Positions 16,451 through 24,582 of a DNA stretch of 34,631 nt are shown here, in pieces. The DNA is taken from contig JAFGJK010000064.1 of assembly GCA_016929135.1 (NCBI GenBank), positions 1 to 34,631 of the forward strand, written 5' to 3'. Position 1 is the first letter of the stretch. Each line of letters starts with the position of its first letter. This stretch comes from Spirochaetota bacterium (GTDB taxonomy: Bacteria; Spirochaetota; UBA4802; UBA5550). The notes below the pieces were generated by a model, which saw only the letters and a program-made list of their open reading frames with translations, searched no databases and was not told the DNA's origin. The position numbers and the translations under genes were made by a program.

Positions 16451-16696
16451 GAGAATATACGACAATCGGACTCCCGTGACATTATAAAAGTGAGTATTTC
16501 ATGTTTTTTCGGCAGTTGTCGATGCGGTGATGCTTTTTTTCAGAAGCGGCATCACGGTGAAATGAAGACATTATTCAAATATTGTATACTAGCAGTTTTA
16601 AACGGGGAAAATCTTTATGGACAAATAAAAAAGATGGTTGTTATATGTCCTCCTCGCATTTGTCACCTTTTTGAATGTCCACGACGGAGGAGAGCA

Positions 16697-19600
16697 ATGC
16701 AAAGTCTTGGTATCAATATAGGCTCATCGAGCGTAAAGCTGGTGTTTCTTGATGACAGCGGCGTGGTGTGGCACAGGGTTGTGGCCCACGAGGGGAATTT
16801 TCTCGAGACGGTGAAGGGGATACTCAGGGAGGTGAACCTGGCACCCGGCGTGGCGACCATCGCCACGGGCACGGAGGGCCGTTTCCTCATAAATGCGAAC
16901 AGCGTCCTGGAGTCGATCTGCATCGAGGAGGCGCTGAAGAAGATGGCCCTCAAAGTGGATGCGGTGGTTTCCCTGGGGGGAGAGAATTTCGTCGTCTACA
17001 CCATCGATTCCGACGGCAGGATCATCACGAGCTTTTCCGGGAACAAGTGCGCTTCAGGTACCGGCGAATTCTTCAAGCAGCAGCTGGGCCGCATGGATAT
17101 GCGCCTTGCCGACGTGGAGACACTCCCGGAGGGGGCGACGGTGCACAGCCTCTCGTCCCGCTGCTCTGTGTTCATGAAGAGTGACTGTACCCACAAGCTG
17201 AACAAGGGGGAGGCCACGAAGGCCGATATCGTGCTGTCGCTGAGCGACGTAATGGCCACCAAGGTCTCGGATTTCCTGAAGCGGGCGCGCATCAGCGAGG
17301 GGCGGGTACTCCTGGCCGGCGGGGTGACGCGTAATAAATACATCATCCAGTTCGTGAAGCAGAAGATGCCGGGTATCGAGTTCATCGTGCCGGAGAACGC
17401 GGCCTATTTCGAGGCCTTCGGTGCGGCCCTGCTGGGTAGAACCTCCGGCAGCCCCCTCCCGGCGCTCGCCGACCTCCTGAAGGACCACGAGATCGCCTTC
17501 AGCAGGTTCAAGTCACTGAAGTCCTCGCTGGGGATGGTGGACTACATCCCCTCCCGGCGCGGCAGGGTGGCGGCGGGCAGGGAGTACATCATGGGGGTAG
17601 ACGGCGGCTCCACCACCACGAAGGTGGCGCTCATCGACTACGAGACCGAGGAGATCGTCGCATCCCATTACGGCCGCACCCACGGTGATCCGGTCATGGC
17701 CCTGAAGGAGTGCCTGGTGGAGGTGAAGAAGCAGATCAGGGAGCAGATCGGGGACCAGCCGATACATATCACACTCACATCCACCACCGGCTCGTCGCGG
17801 GAGATTCTGGGGGTGTTCCTGGAAACCCCGGCGGTGTACAACGAGATCATCGCCCACGCCGTGGGGACGACCTATTTCAAGCCGGAGATCGACACGATCT
17901 TCGAGATCGGCGGTCAGGACGCCAAGTACGTGCTGTTAAAGAACAAGGTGCCCATCGATTACGCCATGAACGAGGCCTGCTCCGCCGGGACCGGATCCTT
18001 CCTGGAGGAATCGGCCTCGGGCGACCTGAACATCACGAAGGTAACAGAGATCGGCGACATCGCCCTCAGGGCGGAGCGCCCCCTCAAGTTCGGGGAGCAC
18101 TGCTCGGCCTTCATCAACTCCGACATCAGGAAGGCGATCCAGCTCGGCGCCAGCCGCGAGGACATCACGGCAGGCATCATCACCTCCATCGTCTCCAACT
18201 ACCTGAACCGTGTGGTGGGGAACAGGACCATCGGGCAGAACATCGTACTGCAGGGGGGCGTGGCCCTCAACAAGGCGGTGCCGCTGGCCTTCGCGCAGCT
18301 GTTGAACAAGCACATCACCGTGCCCCCGGATCCCGAGCTCCTGGGTTGTTTCGGCGTGGGGATTCTGGCCAAGCAGAAGCACGCCGACGGCTTCATCCAG
18401 AAGGGGGACTTCGACATCGACGGGATCCTCAAGACCGAGATAGTCTACGAGCGTGAGTTCAAGTGCAAGGCCTGCGACAACTACTGTACGGTCCGCGTGC
18501 TGAAGGTGAACGAGCACCGGTACATGTTCGGGGGGCGGTGCAACAAGTACGCCAACATACGGAAGAAGAAGGTCATAGACGAATCGCAGGTCTTCAACTA
18601 CATCGAAAAGAGGAACGAGCTCCTTTTCGAGACCTTTGCGCCGAAGCGGGAGGAGCTGAAAAAGACGCGCGACTACGTGGTGGGGATACCAAGGGCCTTT
18701 TCGGTCTACACCCTCTGGCCCCTCTACTCCTGGTTCTTCCACGAGCTGGGGATCGAGACCGCGCTTTCCGAAGAGGTGTGCCACGAGGGGATCGCCCGCA
18801 CCGAGGGGTCCTACTGCTTTCCCGCGGAGATCGCCCACGGCGCGGTGCAGGATATCGTGAACTCCGGATACCGGTACCTCTTCATCCCCCACTTCAGGGA
18901 CCTGGAGAGCTACGAGGACGACGTGCACGCCACCTTCTGCCCCATCACCCAGGCGCTCCCCTACTACATCCACAAGGCGTTCCCGGAGATTGCCGAGGAA
19001 CGGCTCCTCACTCCCATTGTGAGCTTCAAGTTCGGCAACGAGAAGGCCCTGGAGGGCTTCATGGAGATGGGGAGGAAGCTGGGATTTCCCGAGCGCGAGG
19101 TGCGGCGGGCCTTCGCCACCGGCGTGGAGAAACAGAGGGAATTCATGGCGCGCTACAGGGAGCTGGGGATCGAGGCGCTGGAACGGGCGCGGATGCTGGA
19201 CCACCCGGTGATAGCGGTCCTGGGGCGGCCCTACAACGCCTTCACCAGGGACGCCAACATGGGGATACCGCTGAAGTTCACGAGCCGCGGCTACTCGGTC
19301 GTTCCCTTCGATATGCTCCCCTTGGGCGATGCAGAGATATTCGACAACATGTACTGGTACTACGGCCAGCAGGACATGCGGGCGGGGGTGATGCTGCGGC
19401 AGGAGGACAACATCTTCATCACCTACATCACCAATTTCTCCTGCGCGCCCGACTCCTTCATGCTCCACTACATCAAGTGGATCATGGGGACAAAGCCCTT
19501 CCTGATTCTGGAGCTGGACTCGCATTCCGCCGATGCCGGAATCGACACCAGGGTCGAGGCCTTTTTGGACATCATCGAGGGGTACCGGCTGAAGATCACC

Positions 19601-21010
19601 GAGGTGAAGGAGGAGCGGTACGACAACGGGCTCAGGTTCATCAACAACGGCAGGGAGCCGATCCATCTGGAGAACGTCAAGACCGGCACGCGGATCGAGA
19701 TATTCGGAAACCCATCGGTGAAGCTTCTCCTCTCGAACATGGGGAGGCTCTCCACGGAGCTGCTGGCCGCGTCGATCCGGTCGCTGGGGATGAACGCCGA
19801 CGCCATGCCCCTGCCGGACACCTTCACGCTGCAGATGGCGAGGAACCACATGTCCGGGAAGGAGTGCCTGCCGTCGCAGCTGGTTCTGGGGAGCGCCCTC
19901 TCCTATCTGGCCTCCGAGAAGTACCGGAAAGACGAGATCTACCTGCTCTTCGTCCCCACCACCACCGGTCCCTGCCGGACTGGGCAGTACTTCGTGTTCT
20001 ACGAGAACCTCTTCAGGGACCTGAGGATGGAGAACGTCGTGGTGATAACCCTCGATTCCGACAATTCCTACAACGAGCTGGGCGAGCGCTTCTCGAAGGA
20101 CGCCTGGTGGGGGCTCACGACGGCGGATCTCATGAAGGACATCGAGACCTCGCTGCGCACCTGCGCCGTGGATCCCGCCACCGCCATCGCCAAGTACGAC
20201 GAGCTCTGGCAGGAGCTCATTGAGGTGGCAGAGAGGGACCTCTCGAAGATGATACCCACCCTGAAGCGGATCGCCGCCGAGATTTCGCGGATACCGCTGA
20301 AGCGGAGCATGAAGAATACGCCGAAGGTGCTCGTGGTGGGAGAGATCTACGTGCGCAGGGACGACTTCGCGGTGGACGAGCTGATCCGTCGCTTCAGCAG
20401 AAAAGGGATCATCGCCAAGGTATCGGGGATCACCGAGTGGGTCTACTACTGCGACCACACCAGAAAGCACGATATCGAGAAGCGCCTCGGGCTCATCCCC
20501 TGGTACCGTCGTCCCTTCTCGAAACCCATGCGGGAGCTGATCGCCTGGAAGATCGAGGCGCGGTGGAAGCACTGGGTGGAGCACAAGATCAAGGACGCCC
20601 TGAAGGTGACGCAGCTGATACCGGAGACTCCGCACGACATGGCAGAGATCGTCGGGAACGCCGAGGAGCACTTCGTGAACGGCGAGCTCTACTCAGAGAT
20701 CACGGTGTCCAGCGGCGTCGCCTCCACCGCCATGATGAAGGACTTCTCGGGGATCGTGAACATCTCCCCCTTCGCCTGCCTCATCGGGCGGGTCATCGAG
20801 GGGCTCTACACCCCCTGGGCCAGGGAACGGAACTTTCCGGTCATGTCGGTGGAGATCGACGGGGCCATTCTCCCGCCGAACATCATCAACAAGCTGGAGA
20901 TTTTCATGCTGAACGTGCTGCGCTTCAGGAGCAAACCGGAGGCGAAGGATCTGATCGAGCGAGAGGGTGAAGAGGACGTCTCTCTGGACAGAAAGATCAT
21001 CCGCGCCTGA
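16697..21010 (+). CDS. Giant acyl-CoA dehydratase activase / HgdB-like fusion
   Basis: The product is 1437 residues. The ATG at 16697 has GGAGG 6 nt upstream and begins the ATPase fold directly; the in-frame extension back to 16490 lacks a ribosome binding site. Two BadF/HgdC-type ASKHA ATPase domains occur in tandem (about 4-248 and 297-560). Each has a phosphate loop (GINIGSSSVK; GVDGGSTTTKV) and both cluster cysteines (C118 in KCASGTG with C156; C428 in ACSAGTGSF with C469). A cysteine motif C590-x2-C593-x3-C597 with C615 follows, then a DUF2229-like part (about 655-890) and an HgdB/dehydratase-like part to the end (KECLPSQLVLG, PFACLIGRVIEG). Known relatives use ATP to push low-potential electrons into a dehydratase or double-cubane protein. 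The substrate of these large fusions is unknown. It works in the anaerobic cytoplasm. Confidence 0.9.
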   Translation: MQSLGINIGSSSVKLVFLDDSGVVWHRVVAHEGNFLETVKGILREVNLAPGVATIATGTEGRFLINANSVLESICIEEALKKMALKVDAVVSLGGENFVVYTIDSDGRIITSFSGNKCASGTGEFFKQQLGRMDMRLADVETLPEGATVHSLSSRCSVFMKSDCTHKLNKGEATKADIVLSLSDVMATKVSDFLKRARISEGRVLLAGGVTRNKYIIQFVKQKMPGIEFIVPENAAYFEAFGAALLGRTSGSPLPALADLLKDHEIAFSRFKSLKSSLGMVDYIPSRRGRVAAGREYIMGVDGGSTTTKVALIDYETEEIVASHYGRTHGDPVMALKECLVEVKKQIREQIGDQPIHITLTSTTGSSREILGVFLETPAVYNEIIAHAVGTTYFKPEIDTIFEIGGQDAKYVLLKNKVPIDYAMNEACSAGTGSFLEESASGDLNITKVTEIGDIALRAERPLKFGEHCSAFINSDIRKAIQLGASREDITAGIITSIVSNYLNRVVGNRTIGQNIVLQGGVALNKAVPLAFAQLLNKHITVPPDPELLGCFGVGILAKQKHADGFIQKGDFDIDGILKTEIVYEREFKCKACDNYCTVRVLKVNEHRYMFGGRCNKYANIRKKKVIDESQVFNYIEKRNELLFETFAPKREELKKTRDYVVGIPRAFSVYTLWPLYSWFFHELGIETALSEEVCHEGIARTEGSYCFPAEIAHGAVQDIVNSGYRYLFIPHFRDLESYEDDVHATFCPITQALPYYIHKAFPEIAEERLLTPIVSFKFGNEKALEGFMEMGRKLGFPEREVRRAFATGVEKQREFMARYRELGIEALERARMLDHPVIAVLGRPYNAFTRDANMGIPLKFTSRGYSVVPFDMLPLGDAEIFDNMYWYYGQQDMRAGVMLRQEDNIFITYITNFSCAPDSFMLHYIKWIMGTKPFLILELDSHSADAGIDTRVEAFLDIIEGYRLKITEVKEERYDNGLRFINNGREPIHLENVKTGTRIEIFGNPSVKLLLSNMGRLSTELLAASIRSLGMNADAMPLPDTFTLQMARNHMSGKECLPSQLVLGSALSYLASEKYRKDEIYLLFVPTTTGPCRTGQYFVFYENLFRDLRMENVVVITLDSDNSYNELGERFSKDAWWGLTTADLMKDIETSLRTCAVDPATAIAKYDELWQELIEVAERDLSKMIPTLKRIAAEISRIPLKRSMKNTPKVLVVGEIYVRRDDFAVDELIRRFSRKGIIAKVSGITEWVYYCDHTRKHDIEKRLGLIPWYRRPFSKPMRELIAWKIEARWKHWVEHKIKDALKVTQLIPETPHDMAEIVGNAEEHFVNGELYSEITVSSGVASTAMMKDFSGIVNISPFACLIGRVIEGLYTPWARERNFPVMSVEIDGAILPPNIINKLEIFMLNVLRFRSKPEAKDLIEREGEEDVSLDRKIIRA

Positions 21011-21018
21011 GGATTATC

Positions 21019-21044
21019 AAACCCCCCCTTTCTCGCGAGGGTTT
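21019..21044 (+). repeat. Short palindromic element (copy 1)
   Basis: AAACCC (21019-21024) pairs with GGGTTT (21039-21044) around a core containing CCCCCTTTCTCGCG. The same core is found at 27636-27649. Both copies sit near gene 3' ends, so they may act as terminator-like hairpins or belong to a dispersed repeat family. Confidence 0.35.
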
Positions 21045-21067
21045 CAATACACACCCAGGAGGTGGCA

Positions 21068-21847
21068 ATGGGGAATGGGAGTGAGATTGATGGAATTATC
21101 AGCCGGTCCGAAAAGATCAGGGCCGGAAAGAAAAGAGAACGCGAGAGAATATCGGGAAGCGGGAAAAGGCCTGAAAAAAAGGAACGTGAGGCCGGGGCCC
21201 TGCGGATCTGGTTCATCAACTACAGCACACCTGTGATATTCTTGGGTATCCCGATGTTGATCCTCATGCCGATATTCGCCGTGGCGGTGTCTGCCTCGGA
21301 TGGTAAATCGGGAGTTATCGCCCTTGTTATCGGGGGAATTCTTTCTGCAGGCGTGCTGTATCTGGTGATCCACTTTTTGCGGACCTTCCCTGTAACCTAC
21401 CGGGCATGGCACTACAGGCCGGACTATCCTGTCGTGGGGATGGACGGGCTTTACGGAGAAATCGGCAGGGACTTCTGGAGAAACGACGCTGAACACTGGA
21501 TAGACTGCGGCATCGGGGTGAAGCTGAAGGGTGAGGCGCCGGAAGCGGCGAGGGCATTCAATGCCGCACTGGTGATATTCGCCGCGGAGGCGAACGCGGC
21601 CTTTTACGGCGCCTCCGAAGCCGATGCCGGAAGGGACCCCAGGAAAGAGTGGGTGCAGGAACGCCTGCTGGCTTCGGGAAGCGCCGATGGGAGGGTGCTG
21701 TTCCGGATGAAGAAATTCCTTTGCGGAGAGCTCGCCGCGGTGGCGCATCATTTCCGCAACGATCTCGATAGTGTAACAATTATCCGCGGGCCAGGGTCCT
21801 TCAGCGTCTCCAGGGCAAGGTACAGCGGCGAGGGAACGGCGTCATAG
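21068..21847 (+). CDS. Membrane protein of unknown function, two helices
   Basis: The product is 259 residues. The ATG at 21068 has AGGAGG 5 nt upstream; the in-frame GTG at 21062 overlaps that site. A very basic N-terminal cytoplasmic segment (about 1-43, rich in RK) precedes two membrane helices (VIFLGIPMLILMPIFAVAV and VIALVIGGILSAGVLYLVIH, about 52-100). The rest is a soluble domain of about 150 residues with EIGRDFWRNDAEHWIDCG and several tryptophans, rich in charged residues. No family is recognised. It follows the giant activase gene by 57 bp on the same strand, separated by the short palindromic element, so it may be co-transcribed. The last about 25 residues (GPGSFSVSRARY) look unlike the rest and could mark a late frameshift, but this is not proven. 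Confidence 0.6.
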   Translation: MGNGSEIDGIISRSEKIRAGKKRERERISGSGKRPEKKEREAGALRIWFINYSTPVIFLGIPMLILMPIFAVAVSASDGKSGVIALVIGGILSAGVLYLVIHFLRTFPVTYRAWHYRPDYPVVGMDGLYGEIGRDFWRNDAEHWIDCGIGVKLKGEAPEAARAFNAALVIFAAEANAAFYGASEADAGRDPRKEWVQERLLASGSADGRVLFRMKKFLCGELAAVAHHFRNDLDSVTIIRGPGSFSVSRARYSGEGTAS

Positions 21848-21992
21848 TGCTCCAGGGTACCGGCCGTGACGGGGCGTACGAAATGATTCATGGGACGGCA
21901 ACGCCATGGAGATTGAGATCCCCCGGGTGTGGCACGACGAACCTTGGGAGCGGATCTGCCGGTGCTAATTTATTTTGTGCCGCAGCGGCGGG

Positions 21993-22697
21993 CTAGGCAT
22001 CGAACTCGATACGTACCCGGCCGGGGCGGGTCCCCTTGAGCTCGCCCAGCATCCCCTTCATCGCTCCCGTGATGACCCTGCTCACAAAATCGTTCATGGG
22101 TACCGGGATACCGTCGATGGTAATGGAGATCTCGCGTCGCAGGGCCCGGCAGTCATCCGGAGAGGCCTCTCCGCGCAGGATTGTACGGGCCAGGCCCCGG
22201 CAGTCCTCCTCGCCGCAGGAGCCGCAGTCCAGGCCGGGAAGGACGAACCCCCGGGAGAGCACCAGGTCGGCCACGTCCGAGGGCGACTCCATCGCCGGCA
22301 GGCCAGGGAAATGTCTCGGCCCATAGACTGCCAGGGCGAGTCCCTGGCTCAGGGCCTCAGCCTCCTCTGTTGTTTTCGCCAGGATTACGCGGGGGAGCCA
22401 GCTGAGGGATTTCCCACCCTCCACGATGAGCACATCGGCGGCCATGAGGGGGAGGAGCTGCAGGATGGCGGGTGGGGCTTTTCGCCAGAGCAGCATGGAC
22501 TCCGAGTCGCTCATCCCGGCGGTGACCGCTGAAACTTCGGAGAGCCTCCAGGTGTCGGTCTCCCCCCTGTCCAGGGGGTTGTGCGTGAATTTTGCCGTGG
22601 CCACCTTCAGGCCCCGGCTGGTGAGGATGCCGGCCACCTCGGCACAGAGCGTGGTCTTCCCAGATTTCTTGAATCCGACGATGCTGATGCCCCGCAC
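21993..22697 (-). CDS. mobB: MobB-like P-loop GTPase with C-terminal Cys cluster
   Basis: The product is about 234 residues. The start is taken as GTG at 22697, because GGGAGG lies 7 nt upstream and the P-loop begins at once (GISIVGFKKSGKTTL); the ATG at 22715 would place the ribosome binding site inside the gene. Residues 3-160 match MobB, the GTP-binding protein of molybdopterin guanine dinucleotide synthesis: Walker A GFKKSGKTT, THNPLDRGETDTWRL and LIVEGGKSL. A C-terminal addition has CGSCGEEDCRGLA with a later cysteine (about DDC), looking like a four-cysteine iron-sulfur site. MobA and moa genes are absent from the window, so a different nucleotide-handling role, perhaps in redox cofactor assembly, is possible. 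It is the last gene of the minus-strand series after the SH3 protein. Confidence 0.82.
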   Translation of the reverse strand: MRGISIVGFKKSGKTTLCAEVAGILTSRGLKVATAKFTHNPLDRGETDTWRLSEVSAVTAGMSDSESMLLWRKAPPAILQLLPLMAADVLIVEGGKSLSWLPRVILAKTTEEAEALSQGLALAVYGPRHFPGLPAMESPSDVADLVLSRGFVLPGLDCGSCGEEDCRGLARTILRGEASPDDCRALRREISITIDGIPVPMNDFVSRVITGAMKGMLGELKGTRPGRVRIEFDA

Positions 22698-22801
22698 AAT
22701 GTATCCTCCCTGCATTCAAATAATAGCGCGAGCAGCGATTTCATGCTTCCCTTTGATCGCCCGTGTCTTCCTGCGCTGTGCTTTCGCCTGGATTGCCGGC
22801 T

Positions 22802-23470
22802 TCATTTTATCAGCCGCAGGTAAATGACCGATGGCCTGGTATATGCCTTCATCTCTCTTTTGCACACCTCGGGTTCCCACATGCAAGAAGGGGTTACCAG
22901 CAGGTCATTCAGGACCACCTCGAATCTCTTGCCCACGTATTCCTTCGCCCCTGCTTCCGAGGGGTTCCCGTCCTTGTCGACGGCGGCGATGCAGAGCTCG
23001 TAGGCGCCGAAGTTGTGACCCGTGTCTGAGAAATCCCATTTCTTCCCGCTCAGCTCCCTGAAGAGCTTGTGGGAGAAATTATTGCTGTCGGCGGTGCAGC
23101 CCTCAAAGACCATCGTCAGCCTTTTCCTCCCCTCCTGTTTGAGCGAGGTGAAGGCGCCGAAGACCCAGCCGGTCTTGGAGGCAGACCCGTCGTAAAATTT
23201 GATCCTGTACCAGTAGTCCCGCTTCCCGCCGATCGTTTCTTCCTTTCCCTTCTCGATGACCTCGGCGACATCCCCGGTATTCATCCTTTTCACCACCGCG
23301 GTTTTCACATCGGCATTTGCACGGACGTTTACGCTGTTCCCCTGGATATCCAGGTTCTTGAGGACAGGATCGGCCTCCTGCGCCAGGGAAACCATACAGA
23401 GCCCCCCCAGGAGGACGATTGAGAAAAAGGAAAGGGATACTATAGCTATTCCCTTAGCGGACGGTTTCAT
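22802..23470 (-). CDS. Secreted SH3-domain protein
   Basis: The product is 222 residues. The ATG at 23470 is chosen (GAGGTAG 6 nt upstream); the longer reading frame begins in noncoding sequence. Residues 1-30 are a signal peptide (KPSAKGIAIVSLSFFSIVLLGGLCMVSLAQA-like), with cleavage near LAQ-EA. Residues about 38-110 form a bacterial SH3 domain (NVRANADVKTAVVKRMNTGD, then WYRIKFYDG and GWVFGAF), a fold that commonly binds cell-wall peptides. The C-terminal half (about 113-222) is a separate unknown domain (TMVFEGCTADSNNFSHKLF). It should act in the periplasm. The gene lies 150 bp downstream of thiL on the same strand but shows no link to thiamine. Function is not known beyond likely envelope attachment. 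Confidence 0.78.
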   Translation of the reverse strand: MKPSAKGIAIVSLSFFSIVLLGGLCMVSLAQEADPVLKNLDIQGNSVNVRANADVKTAVVKRMNTGDVAEVIEKGKEETIGGKRDYWYRIKFYDGSASKTGWVFGAFTSLKQEGRKRLTMVFEGCTADSNNFSHKLFRELSGKKWDFSDTGHNFGAYELCIAAVDKDGNPSEAGAKEYVGKRFEVVLNDLLVTPSCMWEPEVCKREMKAYTRPSVIYLRLIK

Positions 23471-23619
23471 GGCACTACCTCGCTTGTTGCATTGATTTTG
23501 CGCCGATGAATGGTACAACGGCGGGGTCTGAAATGCAAGAAATAATTAACGGCGCCTTGCGGGCGGATATGGTGCTCACCCGATGATCCGTTATCTGGGA
23601 TGCCTTGCTCCGGTTTACG

Positions 23620-24582
23620 CTATCCTGCGAAGTGGTCGTATCCCCTGCAGATATCGATCCGTTTCCCCTCTTTATTCAGGAACAGGCCCTCCTGCCGCGG
23701 GAGGATATCCCCCACGATGGTGAAATCCGTGAATTCCGTTCTGAGCGCATCGATCCTGTCTGGTGGGAGCGTAAACACCAGCTCGAAGTCCTCGCCACCG
23801 CTCAGCGCAAAGTCGATGGGGTCCTTGCCGACGGTCCGGCCCGCTTCGCGAACCTCGGCGGAGATCGGGATTGTACCGGCATCGATCCTGGCGCCGACGC
23901 CGCTCTCCTCGCAGATGTGACGTACCTCGCTCCCCAGGCCGTCGCTCACGTCGATCATTGCATTGGCATGCCGGGCGATGATCTGGCCTTCACCGGCGAG
24001 GCGGCACTGCGGCTCGAGAAATTCGATGCTATGCCCCCCCTTTCCGGCAAGCAACAGCTCCAGCCCCGCCTGATTCCCCCCCAGGGTGCCGGTGACGCAG
24101 ATGAGGTCGCCCGGCCGGGCGTCGGAACGCAGGCAGAGGAGGTCCTTCTCCACATCGCCGATGAGCGCCAGGTTGAGCACGATTTCCCTCCCGTGGGTGG
24201 TGTCGCCGCCGATGAGATGCACGCCGTGCTTGTCCCCGGAGGCATAGATGCCCCGATAGAGCTCGTCCATGTACTCCACCTCGGTGTCCCTCGTGAGGGC
24301 GATGGAGATAAAGGCGTAGCGCGGCACGCCCCCCATGGCGACGATGTCCGAGACGTTCACCTCCATGAGTTTCTTCCCCACCTGGAAGGGGCTGAACCAC
24401 CCGCGGGAGAAATGGCTGTTCTCCACCATCATATCAGTGGTCACGACGAGGTGCCGCTCCGCGGTGTACGCGAGGACCGCACAGTCGTCGCCGATACCCT
24501 TGATGACCGACGGGTCGCCGTCCACTCTCCTCATGAGACGGTTGATGAGCGCGAATTCGCCCCCGATCTCTGCAATCCTCAC
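23620..24582 (-). CDS. thiL: Thiamine-monophosphate kinase
   Basis: The product is 320 residues, the normal length of ThiL. It phosphorylates thiamine monophosphate to thiamine pyrophosphate with ATP, the last step of synthesis, in the cytoplasm. Motifs are IKGIGDDCAVL near the N-terminus, VTTDMMVENSHF, the metal-binding GGDTTHG, AMIDVSDGLGSEV and SGGEDFELVFTL. The start is GTG at 24582, overlapping the thiC stop as GTGA, with GAGAGG 8 nt upstream; longer readings in this frame enter thiC in another frame and are false. It is the last gene of the thiM-thiE-thiC-thiL operon. It completes a pathway that makes the coenzyme sensed by the riboswitch at 27383-27462. Confidence 0.95.
   Translation of the reverse strand: MRIAEIGGEFALINRLMRRVDGDPSVIKGIGDDCAVLAYTAERHLVVTTDMMVENSHFSRGWFSPFQVGKKLMEVNVSDIVAMGGVPRYAFISIALTRDTEVEYMDELYRGIYASGDKHGVHLIGGDTTHGREIVLNLALIGDVEKDLLCLRSDARPGDLICVTGTLGGNQAGLELLLAGKGGHSIEFLEPQCRLAGEGQIIARHANAMIDVSDGLGSEVRHICEESGVGARIDAGTIPISAEVREAGRTVGKDPIDFALSGGEDFELVFTLPPDRIDALRTEFTDFTIVGDILPRQEGLFLNKEGKRIDICRGYDHFAG

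Noticed and set aside
16490..16696. 69-codon N-terminal extension of the activase gene
   Set aside because: No ribosome binding site, not part of the ATPase fold, and it would cover the divergent promoter region.
18463..20223. 586-codon plus-strand frame
   Set aside because: An out-of-frame shadow of the same large gene, rich in R, G and H, without a ribosome binding site.
17936..20671. 911-codon open frame on the minus strand
   Set aside because: It lies wholly inside the well-identified activase/dehydratase gene; strong G+C codon bias leaves the opposite strand free of stops. Its low-complexity E/G/H/L/V-rich translation resembles no protein.
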